A DNA stretch of 9,416 nucleotides from NCBI GenBank assembly GCA_937982665.1, contig CALJLD010000034.1, positions 1 through 9,416 on the forward strand, written 5' to 3'. Below are positions 1-6,813 of the stretch, one piece after another; the first letter of the stretch is position 1, and every line of letters begins with the position of its first letter. This DNA comes from an uncultured Planctomycetales bacterium (GTDB lineage Bacteria > Planctomycetota > Planctomycetia > Pirellulales > S012-138). A program made the translations under genes and the position numbers. Below the pieces are notes generated by a model. That model did no database searches and was not told the origin of the DNA. It saw only the letters and a program-made list of their open reading frames with translations.

Positions 1-98
1 CTGCCAACACAGACCGCCGCGGTACTCCTCCGAGCCCGGCAGTTTGCCCAGTTTTTGTTTCGCTGTCGCGCCCCGTTCAACGTCTGTTTCGTGCTTGA
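1..98. other. Left edge, no assignable gene
   Basis: All three plus-strand frames are open across this short edge, so the tail of an upstream gene may be present but cannot be identified. One frame ends in TGA at 96-98, directly abutting the ATG at 99. That would fit a tightly coupled upstream gene whose last residues read ...RPVQRLFRA. I recognise no family in any frame and see no clear promoter or terminator. Confidence 0.25.
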
Positions 99-1208
99 AT
101 GCCTCGCCGGCCCCCGCTGAATTCGATTTCCCCGCAGCGCATTTGTCTCATCAAACCCAGTGCGTTTGGTGACATTGTGCAAACGCTGCCCGTGCTGGGA
201 ATGTTGCGCGGGCGTTTCCCAAGAGCTCATATCGCTTGGGTCGTGAAAGCTCCGTTCGCACCTTTGTTGCAAGGTCACCCTCAATTGGACGAGGTAATCC
301 TGCTGCCATATCCGCGCGGGTTGAGAGCTCGAATTGGCGCGCTGCGGCAAACCATGCGAGAGCTTCGAGCGGCCGAATTCGATCTGGCGATTGATTTGCA
401 AGGGCTGGCGAGAAGCGGCTTGCTCACCTGGTCGACGCGAGCGGCGAGGCGAGTGGGTTCATCGCTATCGCGCGAGTTTTCCCATCTGGCGTACACCGAT
501 CGTGTTGCTGTGGGGCCATGGCATCAGCCGGCGTTGGAGACGCTGTTACCGATTGCCAATGCATTGGGCTGCGAAGGTCCGCCGCCGCCGGCTCAAGTTC
601 ACGTGCCCGCCGAGTCAACCGCTTGGGCTGATGAGAAACTCGCGAGTTTGCCCCGACCGCTGTTGGCGCTTTGCCCCGGCGCGCAGTGGGAGACGAAGCG
701 CTGGCCGCCGGAATCATTCGCCGGTCTGGCGCGACTCGCCATTCGCGAATTCAACGCCGGCGTTGTGATTGTTGGCGGACCGAATGAACAACACTTAGGT
801 GACGAAGTCTGTCGGCTGATTGGCAAGGATGGTGATTTACCAGGTGGCCGACCAGCACCTGCGTTGAACCTTGCTGGGAAATCCAATGTCGCTCAGTTAG
901 CCGGGATTTGTCAGGCGGTGGATATTTTCGTTTCCGGAGATTCCGGCCCAATGCATCTGGCCGCGGCGTTGAACACGCCCACGCTCGGCATTTTCACCTG
1001 CACGGATCCCGTGCGTTCCGGCCCCCGGCGAGACCTTCCCAATCAGCCACATCGCTGCGTGGCGACAAACGTGGAATGTGCGGCCAGCTACATCACCCGT
1101 TGCCGCAAGATGGTGTGTATGGGCGAGCTGTCGCCTGGGCGAGTTTGGCCGGAATTGCGACAAATGCTGGAATCTGCTGCCGCAACACGCCGCAAAATCG
1201 CGGGTTAA
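99..1208 (+). CDS. Glycosyltransferase family 9 (ADP-heptose:LPS heptosyltransferase-like)
   Basis: Probable cytoplasmic or inner-face glycosyltransferase that adds a heptose or similar sugar from a nucleotide donor to the lipopolysaccharide core. Exact donor and acceptor cannot be read from sequence. The 369 residues show the GT9 GT-B pattern: an N-terminal loop KPSAFGDIVQTLPVL (about 19-33), IDLQG (98-102), the donor-domain motif PGAQWETKRWP (193-203), VIVGGPNE (about 223-230), and the hallmark SGDSGPMHLAAAL (279-291) followed by GIFTCTDP. A C-terminal cysteine cluster (C327, C335, C340) resembles the tail common in this family. Length is normal. An in-frame TGA lies immediately before the ATG and the conserved core starts by residue 14, so 99 is the only sensible start, although no good Shine-Dalgarno is seen. 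A 145-base gap separates it from the M28 gene. Family assignment is firm; naming it WaaF or WaaC would be over-reach. Confidence 0.93.
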   Translation: MPRRPPLNSISPQRICLIKPSAFGDIVQTLPVLGMLRGRFPRAHIAWVVKAPFAPLLQGHPQLDEVILLPYPRGLRARIGALRQTMRELRAAEFDLAIDLQGLARSGLLTWSTRAARRVGSSLSREFSHLAYTDRVAVGPWHQPALETLLPIANALGCEGPPPPAQVHVPAESTAWADEKLASLPRPLLALCPGAQWETKRWPPESFAGLARLAIREFNAGVVIVGGPNEQHLGDEVCRLIGKDGDLPGGRPAPALNLAGKSNVAQLAGICQAVDIFVSGDSGPMHLAAALNTPTLGIFTCTDPVRSGPRRDLPNQPHRCVATNVECAASYITRCRKMVCMGELSPGRVWPELRQMLESAAATRRKIAG

Positions 1209-1257
1209 TTCCTTTGCAGCCCTGGTTGGAACTGCGGTCTGCAGTGGGGATTCGCAT

Positions 1258-1286
1258 TTCCGCAGGTGGTAGATATCGCATAGAAT
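1258..1286 (+). promoter_or_regulatory. Weak sigma-70-like promoter candidate upstream of the M28 gene
   Basis: TAGAAT at 1281-1286 matches five of six bases of a -10 box and lies about 70 bases before the ATG at 1354. The hexamer 17 bases upstream (TTCCGC, 1258-1263) is a poor -35. It is the best candidate in the 145-base gap and could drive the three-gene run to 4248. This is pattern matching only. Confidence 0.25.
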
Positions 1287-1353
1287 ACAGCGGTTCGCCG
1301 CGACCCACGGAACATCCGCTATCGCCGGCTCCCGCCGCGCATCGAGGCAAGTC

Positions 1354-2409
1354 ATGTCCAGTTCTTCAAGTCCTCAACAGCAGACCCGCCAGGACTACGG
1401 AACCAACCCCGCGAGCGGTTGGAAGAACCCTTACGTTGTGATGGCGATCATTGCCGGGCTGCTTGTCATTGGCGTGGGCACGGGACTGTACGCGTACTTT
1501 GCCGGCAGTTCCTATCCGGGCGAGCCACAGTCGGTCTCCACAGCCGAGTTTGACGGCGAGCAAGCCTATGCGTACCTCAAGGAAATCTGCGACATCGGCC
1601 CGCGCAAATCCGGCAGCGAGGGCATGGAAAAGCAGCAGGCATACATCACGGAATACTTCAAGAGCATCGGGCTGGAAGTCAAACGCCAAGAGTTCACAGA
1701 GCGTGATCCGCAATCCGGCGAAGCCGTCGAGCTGGCGAACCTGATCATTGAACTCCATCCGGACAAGAAGGACCGCGTCCTGCTCTGCTGCCACTACGAT
1801 ACGCGGCCGTACCCAAATGAGGACCGCCGCAATCCATTGGGCACCTTCATTGGCGCCAATGACGGGGCCAGCGGTGTGGCGCTGTACATGCAGTTGGCCA
1901 AGGAACTCAAAGACGTCGAGACCGGCTACGGCGTCGACATCATTCTATTTGACGGTGAAGAACTCGTTTACCGTTCGTCGGACCGCTATTTTCTCGGCTC
2001 GGAGTATTTCTCGCATGACTACGCGAAGAACCCGCCAGCCCACAAATATCATTATGGCATTCTTGTCGACATGATTGGCGATTCTGAATTGCAGATCTAT
2101 CAGGAACGCAACAGCCTGGCATTCCAGGACACAGCCCCGCTCGTGCGTTCCGTGTGGCGGACGGCACGCAGCGTGGAAGTGTTCGAATTCATCAATCGTC
2201 CGAAGTACGAGATTCGCGACGATCATCTGGCACTCAACCAAACGGCAAACATCCCCACGTGTGACTTGATCGACTTCGATTATCCCTACTGGCATACCGA
2301 AGGCGACACTGCGGACAAGTGCTCAGCGGAGAGCCTCGCCAAGGTTGGCCATGTGCTCAAAACCTGGTTGCAGCGTGCGAAGCCGGGTGCCGCTTTGCCG
2401 GGGAATTGA
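1354..2409 (+). CDS. Membrane-anchored M28-family metalloenzyme, glutaminyl-peptide cyclotransferase-like
   Basis: Zinc enzyme acting outside the cytoplasmic membrane, either cyclising N-terminal glutamine to pyroglutamate or acting as an aminopeptidase. It has 351 residues: a polar N-terminus, one hydrophobic anchor at about 28-50, then the M28 fold. Visible motifs are CCHYDTRP (H147, D149), GANDGASGVAL (D170), FDGEEL (E202, E203), DMIGD (D239), RDDHLALN (D290, H291) and YWHTEGDT (H314). This order matches the D-E-H zinc ligands plus catalytic Glu and Asp of glutaminyl cyclases. The Asp-Asp-His motif near the C-terminus is the strongest argument for the cyclase branch over plain aminopeptidases, but SDH in aminopeptidases is close, so the activity is inferred. 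All metal-site residues are present. The start is supported by GAGG at 1344-1347, 6 bases before the ATG. It is followed after 75 bases by a small membrane protein on the same strand. Confidence 0.9.
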   Translation: MSSSSSPQQQTRQDYGTNPASGWKNPYVVMAIIAGLLVIGVGTGLYAYFAGSSYPGEPQSVSTAEFDGEQAYAYLKEICDIGPRKSGSEGMEKQQAYITEYFKSIGLEVKRQEFTERDPQSGEAVELANLIIELHPDKKDRVLLCCHYDTRPYPNEDRRNPLGTFIGANDGASGVALYMQLAKELKDVETGYGVDIILFDGEELVYRSSDRYFLGSEYFSHDYAKNPPAHKYHYGILVDMIGDSELQIYQERNSLAFQDTAPLVRSVWRTARSVEVFEFINRPKYEIRDDHLALNQTANIPTCDLIDFDYPYWHTEGDTADKCSAESLAKVGHVLKTWLQRAKPGAALPGN

Positions 2410-2428
2410 TGATGCGGACGGACGTGCT

Positions 2429-2449
2429 AAGCTTCATTCATTGAAGTTT
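2429..2449 (+). terminator. Weak stem-loop after the M28 gene
   Basis: CTTCA (2432-2436) pairs with TGAAG (2442-2446) around a TTCAT loop. Flanking AAG and TTT extend this to an 8-bp stem with one G-U pair. It lies 20 bases after the M28 stop. Only a short TTT follows, so it is at best a weak terminator or an mRNA-processing hairpin and would not fully separate the downstream genes. Confidence 0.25.
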
Positions 2450-2484
2450 GCCGCCCCCGGACATTTGCAGGTTGGACAACCACG

Positions 2485-2949
2485 TTGACTTTCGCACCCG
2501 TCGCCGTCGTCTCTGGCTTGCTGTTGGTGATTTCAATCGTTCTCGTTACGTTTGATGTTCGAACGTATCGGCAGCGTCGCGAAGCGGCCCCAGACGAGAA
2601 CGCGCAAACCGCCGCGTGGAAGCGTTTTCGCCTCCGCGTTCAGGCCAGCAGCGGCATCGGAGTGATTGGCGTGCTGCTGCTCGTTGGAGCATTGATCAAC
2701 CCTCGGGCACATCCAATGGCGTTCTCGCTCACTTGGATGATCGCCGTGATCGTCACGTTCTGGATTGCCGCTGTTGCGCTTGTGGATTTGATGCGATCGC
2801 GCAGCCAGTTGATGGAACTCAAACATCAGCAAATGATTCAAACGGCCATTCTCAAATCAGAGTTGGAACGGGCGAAGCAGGACGTTCGCAAACACCGCGA
2901 AACCCAGGTGAATGGCAAACCCAGCGGTCCCCGCAAACACAAGAAATAG
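2485..2949 (+). CDS. Small three-helix membrane protein with coiled-coil tail, function unknown
   Basis: I do not recognise this 154-residue protein. It has three hydrophobic segments, at about 5-24, 54-71 and 77-101. Between the first two is a charged loop rich in Arg, Gln and Glu; after the third comes a charged amphipathic stretch (about 103-140, beginning RSRSQLMEL) with coiled-coil-like spacing and a very basic C-terminus ending KHKK. The tail is most likely cytoplasmic by the positive-inside rule. The start is TTG at 2485, because no ATG or GTG precedes it in frame after the stop at 2428-2430. Ribosome-binding support is weak (AGG about 13 bases upstream), so the true start may differ slightly. 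Its TAG at 2947-2949 is 6 bases before the ATG of the DUF1499 protein, which argues for co-translation and a shared role at the membrane. Confidence 0.72.
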   Translation: MTFAPVAVVSGLLLVISIVLVTFDVRTYRQRREAAPDENAQTAAWKRFRLRVQASSGIGVIGVLLLVGALINPRAHPMAFSLTWMIAVIVTFWIAAVALVDLMRSRSQLMELKHQQMIQTAILKSELERAKQDVRKHRETQVNGKPSGPRKHKK

Positions 2950-2955
2950 CGGTCA

Positions 2956-4248
2956 ATGTCCGGTTCATCGCCTGATAGCGATTCACATCCCCAGCAGGCA
3001 GACGCCGCGGCTGCGGAAGAAGCCGCGCGAAATGCAATTGAATTGACATCCGCGGACCTGGCGGATGACGGCATTTCCAATGCAGCGCGTTGGGGCGATC
3101 AATCGCAATTTGCCAGACACGAGTCCAGTCCATTCGCGGCCGCGGCTGTTGGGTTTTCTTTGTTTGGTCTGATTGCGGCCGTGTTTTCCTTTTGGTGGCC
3201 GGCATTGGTCATTGCACCTTTCGCCTTTGGGCCGGGGCTCAGCTTTGCCTATCTGGCGGTCTACGACATTCGCAAAAACCAACTCGCCGGTTGGCGTTCC
3301 TCGCTCATTGGTTGGGCGATGGGCTACGTGGCCGTCATCCTTTGGCACTTGTTCCTCTTCGCCGCTTTCCGTCCGGCTTTGGATGTGGCGTGGCATTTCG
3401 CGGCCGTCGATATCCACGTCCTTTGGCTTGTGGGCTTGATAGCGCTGGGCATCGCCCACTTGCTCTTTCTCACGAGGACGCCGGCGTTGGCTCGATTTGT
3501 TGTATTGGGATTGATGCTGACGACGCTCGCCACGTTGGTGGCGGTTGGGCTGTTGGAAACTCGCAGGGAAGCGAACGCCACCGTCCACAAACGCCGCGCT
3601 GGAACGTTGGCAATTGGCGTCCATCAATGGCTGGACACCAACCCCAACACGCAGGCAACTCGCGCTCAGCGTTACTGGCAAAGAAGGGGACAAGCCGCGT
3701 CAGGCACGAGTACTGAGACAAGTCCGGCTGACGACATCACCGCTGACGATTCCGGCGGAATTCCGTCCGTTGTGTGGTGGCTGGTCGTGCCAGTCGTGGG
3801 TGGCATCGCGTGGTTGGGATTTCTCAGTTGGCTTTCCCGGCAAGGACCGCGAGACTTGTTCCTTGATCGAACGATGAGTTCGTGCGGGAAACGCCCGAAT
3901 TGCGTTTCCAGCAAAGCCAATGACGCGGCTCATTCGATTGAGCCGATTCGGTTTGATTGCTCGCTGGAAGAAGCACGGCAACGCTTGCAGTTGGCAATCA
4001 GCTCGCAATCAGGCGTGAACATTGAATACCGCGAGCCGAACTACTGGTACGCAACCTTCCGTTCGCGGATGTTGCGATTCATCGACGACGCGGAATTTCG
4101 TATTGATCCGCAAGAACAAGTGATCCATTGCCGCAGCGCTTCGCGCGTCGGACGTTCGGACTTTGGCGCGAACCGCCGCCGGATCGAGGCGATTCGTAGC
4201 GACTTCGCCGCGCAATACATGATGCTGGAGCGCAATGCGGCAGGATAA
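2956..4248 (+). CDS. Polytopic membrane protein with C-terminal DUF1499 domain
   Basis: A 430-residue protein in three parts. Residues 1-58 are polar and acidic. Residues about 60-200 hold five or so membrane helices; the first pair around SPFAAAAVGFSLFGLIAA and the linker YDIRKNQLAGW resemble the DUF4190 type, a tentative match. A Thr/Ala/Asp-rich loop (about 205-268) and another helix (271-293) precede a soluble C-terminal domain (about 305-417). This carries DUF1499 hallmarks: CGKRPNCVSS (310-319), an ARQRL helix, YWYATFRSRMLRFIDDAEFR, and CRSASRVGRSDFGANRRRIE (392-411). DUF1499 has no established biochemical role; it is usually found as a short stand-alone or single-anchor protein, so this long fused form is less common. 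The start at 2956 lies 6 bases after the preceding stop, with no strong ribosome-binding site, consistent with translational coupling. It converges on rpoN across the repeat element at 4309-4381. Confidence 0.85.
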   Translation: MSGSSPDSDSHPQQADAAAAEEAARNAIELTSADLADDGISNAARWGDQSQFARHESSPFAAAAVGFSLFGLIAAVFSFWWPALVIAPFAFGPGLSFAYLAVYDIRKNQLAGWRSSLIGWAMGYVAVILWHLFLFAAFRPALDVAWHFAAVDIHVLWLVGLIALGIAHLLFLTRTPALARFVVLGLMLTTLATLVAVGLLETRREANATVHKRRAGTLAIGVHQWLDTNPNTQATRAQRYWQRRGQAASGTSTETSPADDITADDSGGIPSVVWWLVVPVVGGIAWLGFLSWLSRQGPRDLFLDRTMSSCGKRPNCVSSKANDAAHSIEPIRFDCSLEEARQRLQLAISSQSGVNIEYREPNYWYATFRSRMLRFIDDAEFRIDPQEQVIHCRSASRVGRSDFGANRRRIEAIRSDFAAQYMMLERNAAG

Positions 4249-4308
4249 GCGATGCGGGGCGACTTGCTCTTGTTAGTCACGACAACTTGCATTGCTTCGT
4301 GACTTCAA

Positions 4309-4381
4309 CGTCATTCCCGCGCAGGCGGGAATCCAGCGCGCTACGTTGTCCTTCTGGGTTACTGCCTGCGCGGGAATGACG
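4309..4381. repeat. 73-bp inverted-repeat element of the ATTCCCGC/GCGGGAAT class (dRS3-like, MITE-like)
   Basis: The two 28-base arms (4309-4336 and 4354-4381) are inverted copies matching at 25 of 28 positions, and the outer 18 bases (CGTCATTCCCGCGCAGGC) are perfect. The left arm itself contains the palindrome ATTCCCGC-GCAG-GCGGGAAT; the right arm's inner half has decayed. Short non-coding repeats of this type are common in many proteobacterial genomes (the neisserial dRS3 unit shares ATTCCC-N8-GGGAAT) and give a well-known false peptide beginning VIPAQAGIQ when translated. It sits 60 bases after the DUF1499 stop and 18 bases from the rpoN stop, so in RNA of either strand it would form a long hairpin and may end both convergent transcripts. 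No clear target-site duplication is visible. Confidence 0.85.
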
Positions 4382-4399
4382 GGAATCGGCAAACGTCGC

Positions 4400-5905
4400 C
4401 TAACCCTGGCCGTTGGCATCGGCCGTGGTCCATTCGCGCCGCTGGCGCGAACTGGGGATCTTCATCGACTTGCGATACTTGGTCACTGTGCGGCGCGCGA
4501 CCTTGATGCCGTGTCGGGCAAGCTCTTTGACAAGATCATCATCCGAGAACGGACTCGACTTGTCTTCGTTGTCGACGATTTCCTGCAGCTTGAGCCGGAC
4601 CGTATCCCAGGCGACTTCTTCGCCTGAGGCGCTCTTCGTTCCGCCGCCAAAAAACCGCTTGAGCGGAAAGATGCCCCGCGGGGTTTGGATCCACTTATCG
4701 TCCACGGCGCGGCTGACGGTGGTGACGTGCACGCCAACACGATCCGCGATCTGCTGCATTTTCAGCGGTTCGATATGCTCCGGACCGCGCTCCAGGAAAT
4801 CGGTCTGGTGATCGATGATTGCCTGGGCCACTTTGTGGATGGTGTTGCGGCGTTGACCGATTGATTCAATCAACCACTGCGCGGCGTTGATCTTGCGTTT
4901 GATGTATTCTCGGTCTTCCGCGGATGCCGAGCCGTTACGCAACATCTTGCGGTACAACGGACTGATGAACAGCCGGGGCGTGTCGTGTTCGTCCAAACGG
5001 ACTTTGTATGTGCCGTCCTCCTGGCGATCAACGAAGACGTCCGGCGTGACAGCTGGAACGTGCGAGTCCTTATAGTCCGAGCCGGGGTGCGCGTTGAGCT
5101 TCTTGAGTTGCGCTACCGCGTGCTCGATGGTCTCCATGTCATAGCCGGTCTTGCGGGCAATTGCCGGGCGGCGGTTTTGCGCGAGATCATCCAAGTGGTT
5201 GGAGATCAGCGTGCGCAACTCCTCGTAGTACGGCATGTCCGGCGTTAACTGCAGCAGCCAACACTCGCGCAAGTCTCTGGCGCCAACGCCTGGCGGATCG
5301 AGCTTTTGCACAACCGCCAGCGCAGTGTTGGCGATCGCCATGTTTTCTTCGGTGGCTTCCGGCCCCAGGATATCTTCTAACGGCGTCGGCAAACGGCCAT
5401 TGTCATCCAGGCTGTAGATGATGCGTTCGGCCATTCGCCGCGTGGCATCATCCAGATCAAAATAGGCCAGCTGGTCCAACAAGTAATCGTGCAAGGTCAT
5501 CGCGCGGGCCGCGTTTGCCATTGCATCATGAGAACGCTCGGCCACTTCTTCAAGACGATTGCTGGAGAGGCGCGGCCGCTCATCGAAGTCGTTGGGCATG
5601 TCCTCTGACATGGACAACAAACGCTCGAAATCGTCCTCGTTGTTGGAGTCCTCTTTAACAACAAGTTCCTTATCGTCGCGCGGCGCGGTCTCGTCCTGGT
5701 AGTCAGCTGCGGAGTCCGGCAAGTCGGGATCGCGCTCTTCTTTTTCCAGGACCGCGTTCTCCTGCAACTCCTGCTCAATCCGCTCTTGCAGGGCAAGAAT
5801 GGGGAGTTGCAGAATCTCCATGGACTGAATCATCCGCGGCGCCAGAACCATTTTCTGGCTCTGCGTCTGCCGCATGGATAAGTCTTGTCCGAAGGAAAGC
5901 CGCAT
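4400..5905 (-). CDS. rpoN: RNA polymerase sigma-54 factor RpoN
   Basis: Alternative sigma factor that directs RNA polymerase to -24/-12 promoters and needs an AAA+ enhancer-binding activator to open them. The 501-residue product has all three regions: a Gln-rich activator-interacting region I (about 12-50, with VLAPRMIQSMEILQLP), an acidic region II (about 55-120), and the core-binding plus DNA-binding region III. The helix-turn-helix around QIADRVGVHVTTVSRAV (385-401) is followed by the family signature QTPRGIFPLKRFF. The C-terminal RpoN box ARRTVTKYRK (470-479) is intact and is followed by SMKIPSSRQRR. The start at 5905 (MRLSFGQ) is chosen because homologues begin with this segment. An in-frame extension to about 6058 is Arg-rich, lacks family similarity and overlaps a TATAAT box. 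No Shine-Dalgarno is evident. It lies 255 bases after recR on the same strand. Confidence 0.95.
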   Translation of the reverse strand: MRLSFGQDLSMRQTQSQKMVLAPRMIQSMEILQLPILALQERIEQELQENAVLEKEERDPDLPDSAADYQDETAPRDDKELVVKEDSNNEDDFERLLSMSEDMPNDFDERPRLSSNRLEEVAERSHDAMANAARAMTLHDYLLDQLAYFDLDDATRRMAERIIYSLDDNGRLPTPLEDILGPEATEENMAIANTALAVVQKLDPPGVGARDLRECWLLQLTPDMPYYEELRTLISNHLDDLAQNRRPAIARKTGYDMETIEHAVAQLKKLNAHPGSDYKDSHVPAVTPDVFVDRQEDGTYKVRLDEHDTPRLFISPLYRKMLRNGSASAEDREYIKRKINAAQWLIESIGQRRNTIHKVAQAIIDHQTDFLERGPEHIEPLKMQQIADRVGVHVTTVSRAVDDKWIQTPRGIFPLKRFFGGGTKSASGEEVAWDTVRLKLQEIVDNEDKSSPFSDDDLVKELARHGIKVARRTVTKYRKSMKIPSSRQRREWTTADANGQG

Positions 5906-5932
5906 AGCGGTATTTCGATATATCCAAGGAGT

Positions 5933-5959
5933 GTCGCGACGAAGAATCCCGGATTCTTC
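5933..5959. promoter_or_regulatory. Two adjacent palindromes in the rpoN leader, possible operator
   Basis: GTCGCGAC (5933-5940) is a perfect 8-base palindrome. It is joined directly to GAAGAATCCCGGATTCTTC (5941-5959), which has two perfect 9-base arms around one central base. They lie 28-54 bases upstream of the rpoN ATG and downstream of the candidate promoter. A dimeric repressor site would fit; in RNA the longer one could also fold as a 7-bp stem with a five-base loop. No regulator is identified. Confidence 0.4.
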
Positions 5960-6039
5960 AGCGCGGCGGATGACCAATCGAAGGGCGAATCGCTTGCCGA
6001 AAGCAAGAATTGTGCCGCCCCGCCAGAATTGCTCGCGCA

Positions 6040-6045
6040 TTATAG
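6040..6045 (-). promoter_or_regulatory. Candidate -10 box (TATAAT) for rpoN
   Basis: A perfect TATAAT is read on the minus strand in the recR-rpoN gap, about 135 bases before the rpoN start. No good -35 hexamer lies 16-18 bases upstream; TTGCCA occurs but at a 22-base distance. If real, it gives a leader of about 125 bases containing the palindromes at 5933-5959 and makes rpoN at least partly independent of the dnaX operon. Confidence 0.35.
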
Positions 6046-6152
6046 CGGACGCCATCAATCGTGCGATGGCAAATTGAAAGCCACTGCATACAACACTAGC
6101 ATGCGAAAGCGGTTACGGCTCTTGCGGGGGGAGGCGACACCGGACACATGTT

Positions 6153-6173
6153 GCAAAAAACTACAGTTTTTGC
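6153..6173 (-). terminator. A/U-rich hairpin overlapping the recR stop codon
   Basis: On the minus strand GCAAAAAC (6173-6166) can pair with GTTTTTTGC (6161-6153; one bulged U) around a TGTA loop, placing the recR TAG at the loop edge. The U-run is inside the stem and no U-tract follows, so it does not fit a standard intrinsic terminator. It may act as a 3'-end stabiliser or be incidental. Confidence 0.25.
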
Positions 6174-6754
6174 CGTCCAGTCAGAGCATCCGTCAGGACT
6201 TCTTTGTTGGCGAATTCCAAGACGCTGCCAGAGGTTATGCCCCGGGCCAGGCGGGTGATCTCGACTGGAAACTCGGCCAGCAAGTTAGAGATTTGCAGGG
6301 CCGTCCCATCCCCTTCGACCGTGGGGTTGGTGGCCATGATGACTTCACTGACGCCACCTTTGCGAACCCGCTCAACCAGATGGTCAATGGTCAGTTGTTC
6401 CGGCCCAATTCCTTCAAGCGGAGCGATGCGGCCAAGCAGAACATGATACAGACCATTGTAACTTCCGGTGTTCTCCAGAGAGATCAAATCCCGCGGCTGC
6501 TCAACCACACAAATCCGTGTGGTGTCTCGTCGACCGTCCTGGCAGATGTTGCAAAGTTCGCCTTCAGAGAGGTTGTAGCACTCCCGGCAATACCGCACGT
6601 TGAGCTTGATGTTGCGAATCGCCTCGGCAAGTTGCAGGGCTTCCGCTTCACTGACGCGCAGAATGTGATAGGTCAAACGCTCGGCCGTTTTTTTGCCGAT
6701 CCCTGGCAGGCGGGAAAACTCCTCAATTAGCCGGCTGACCGATTCACTGATCAT
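6161..6754 (-). CDS. recR: Recombination mediator protein RecR
   Basis: Component of the RecFOR/RecOR pathway. It forms a ring-shaped clamp that, with RecO, helps load RecA onto SSB-coated single-stranded DNA at gaps in the cytoplasm. The 197 residues have normal length and full architecture: an N-terminal helix-hairpin-helix (LPGIGKKTAERL, 16-27), a four-cysteine zinc finger (C56, C59, C68, C71), a TOPRIM domain (about 80-173, with VVEQPRDL at 83-90 and ATNPTVEGDGTA at 141-152), and the C-terminal segment ARGITSGSVLEFAN with LTGRQKL at the end. The ATG at 6754 gives the usual N-terminus (MISESVSRLIEEFSRLPGIG), although no Shine-Dalgarno is visible. It follows ebfC by 59 bases, the widely conserved dnaX-ebfC-recR order, and is probably co-transcribed. 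Nothing appears missing or broken. Confidence 0.96.
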   Translation of the reverse strand: MISESVSRLIEEFSRLPGIGKKTAERLTYHILRVSEAEALQLAEAIRNIKLNVRYCRECYNLSEGELCNICQDGRRDTTRICVVEQPRDLISLENTGSYNGLYHVLLGRIAPLEGIGPEQLTIDHLVERVRKGGVSEVIMATNPTVEGDGTALQISNLLAEFPVEITRLARGITSGSVLEFANKEVLTDALTGRQKL

Positions 6755-6813
6755 GCTGTTGCGCGACGTTCTGTTGTGACGAATCCGTTGTCATTTTCTG
6801 GCGAACGCGGATG

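Noticed and set aside
1209..1353. Possible sigma-54 (-24/-12) promoter before the M28 gene, given rpoN nearby
   Set aside because: TGG and TGC pairs occur, but the spacing between GG and GC is eight rather than ten bases, so the consensus is not met.
4292..4627. Plus-strand open frame starting MLRDFNVIPAQAGIQ
   Set aside because: VIPAQAGIQ and CAGMTG are the familiar false translation of the inverted-repeat element at 4309-4381; the remainder is antisense to rpoN.
5906..6058. In-frame N-terminal extension of rpoN (MMASAIMREQ...)
   Set aside because: It is Arg-rich with no resemblance to sigma-54 region I, overlaps the TATAAT box and palindromes, and homologues start at MRLSFGQ.
6688..6694. 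Seven-A run in recR (GGC AAA AAA ACG on the minus strand) as another frameshift site
   Set aside because: The base before the lysine codons is C, so re-pairing in the -1 frame is poor. The two lysines belong to the conserved GIGKKTAERL motif, and no truncated RecR is known to be useful.
5885..6730. Long plus-strand open frame of 281 codons opposite recR and the rpoN leader
   Set aside because: It is antisense to recR, whose product matches its family over its full length, and it runs through the palindromes and promoter region. Its translation shows no recognisable motif, so it is a shadow frame.
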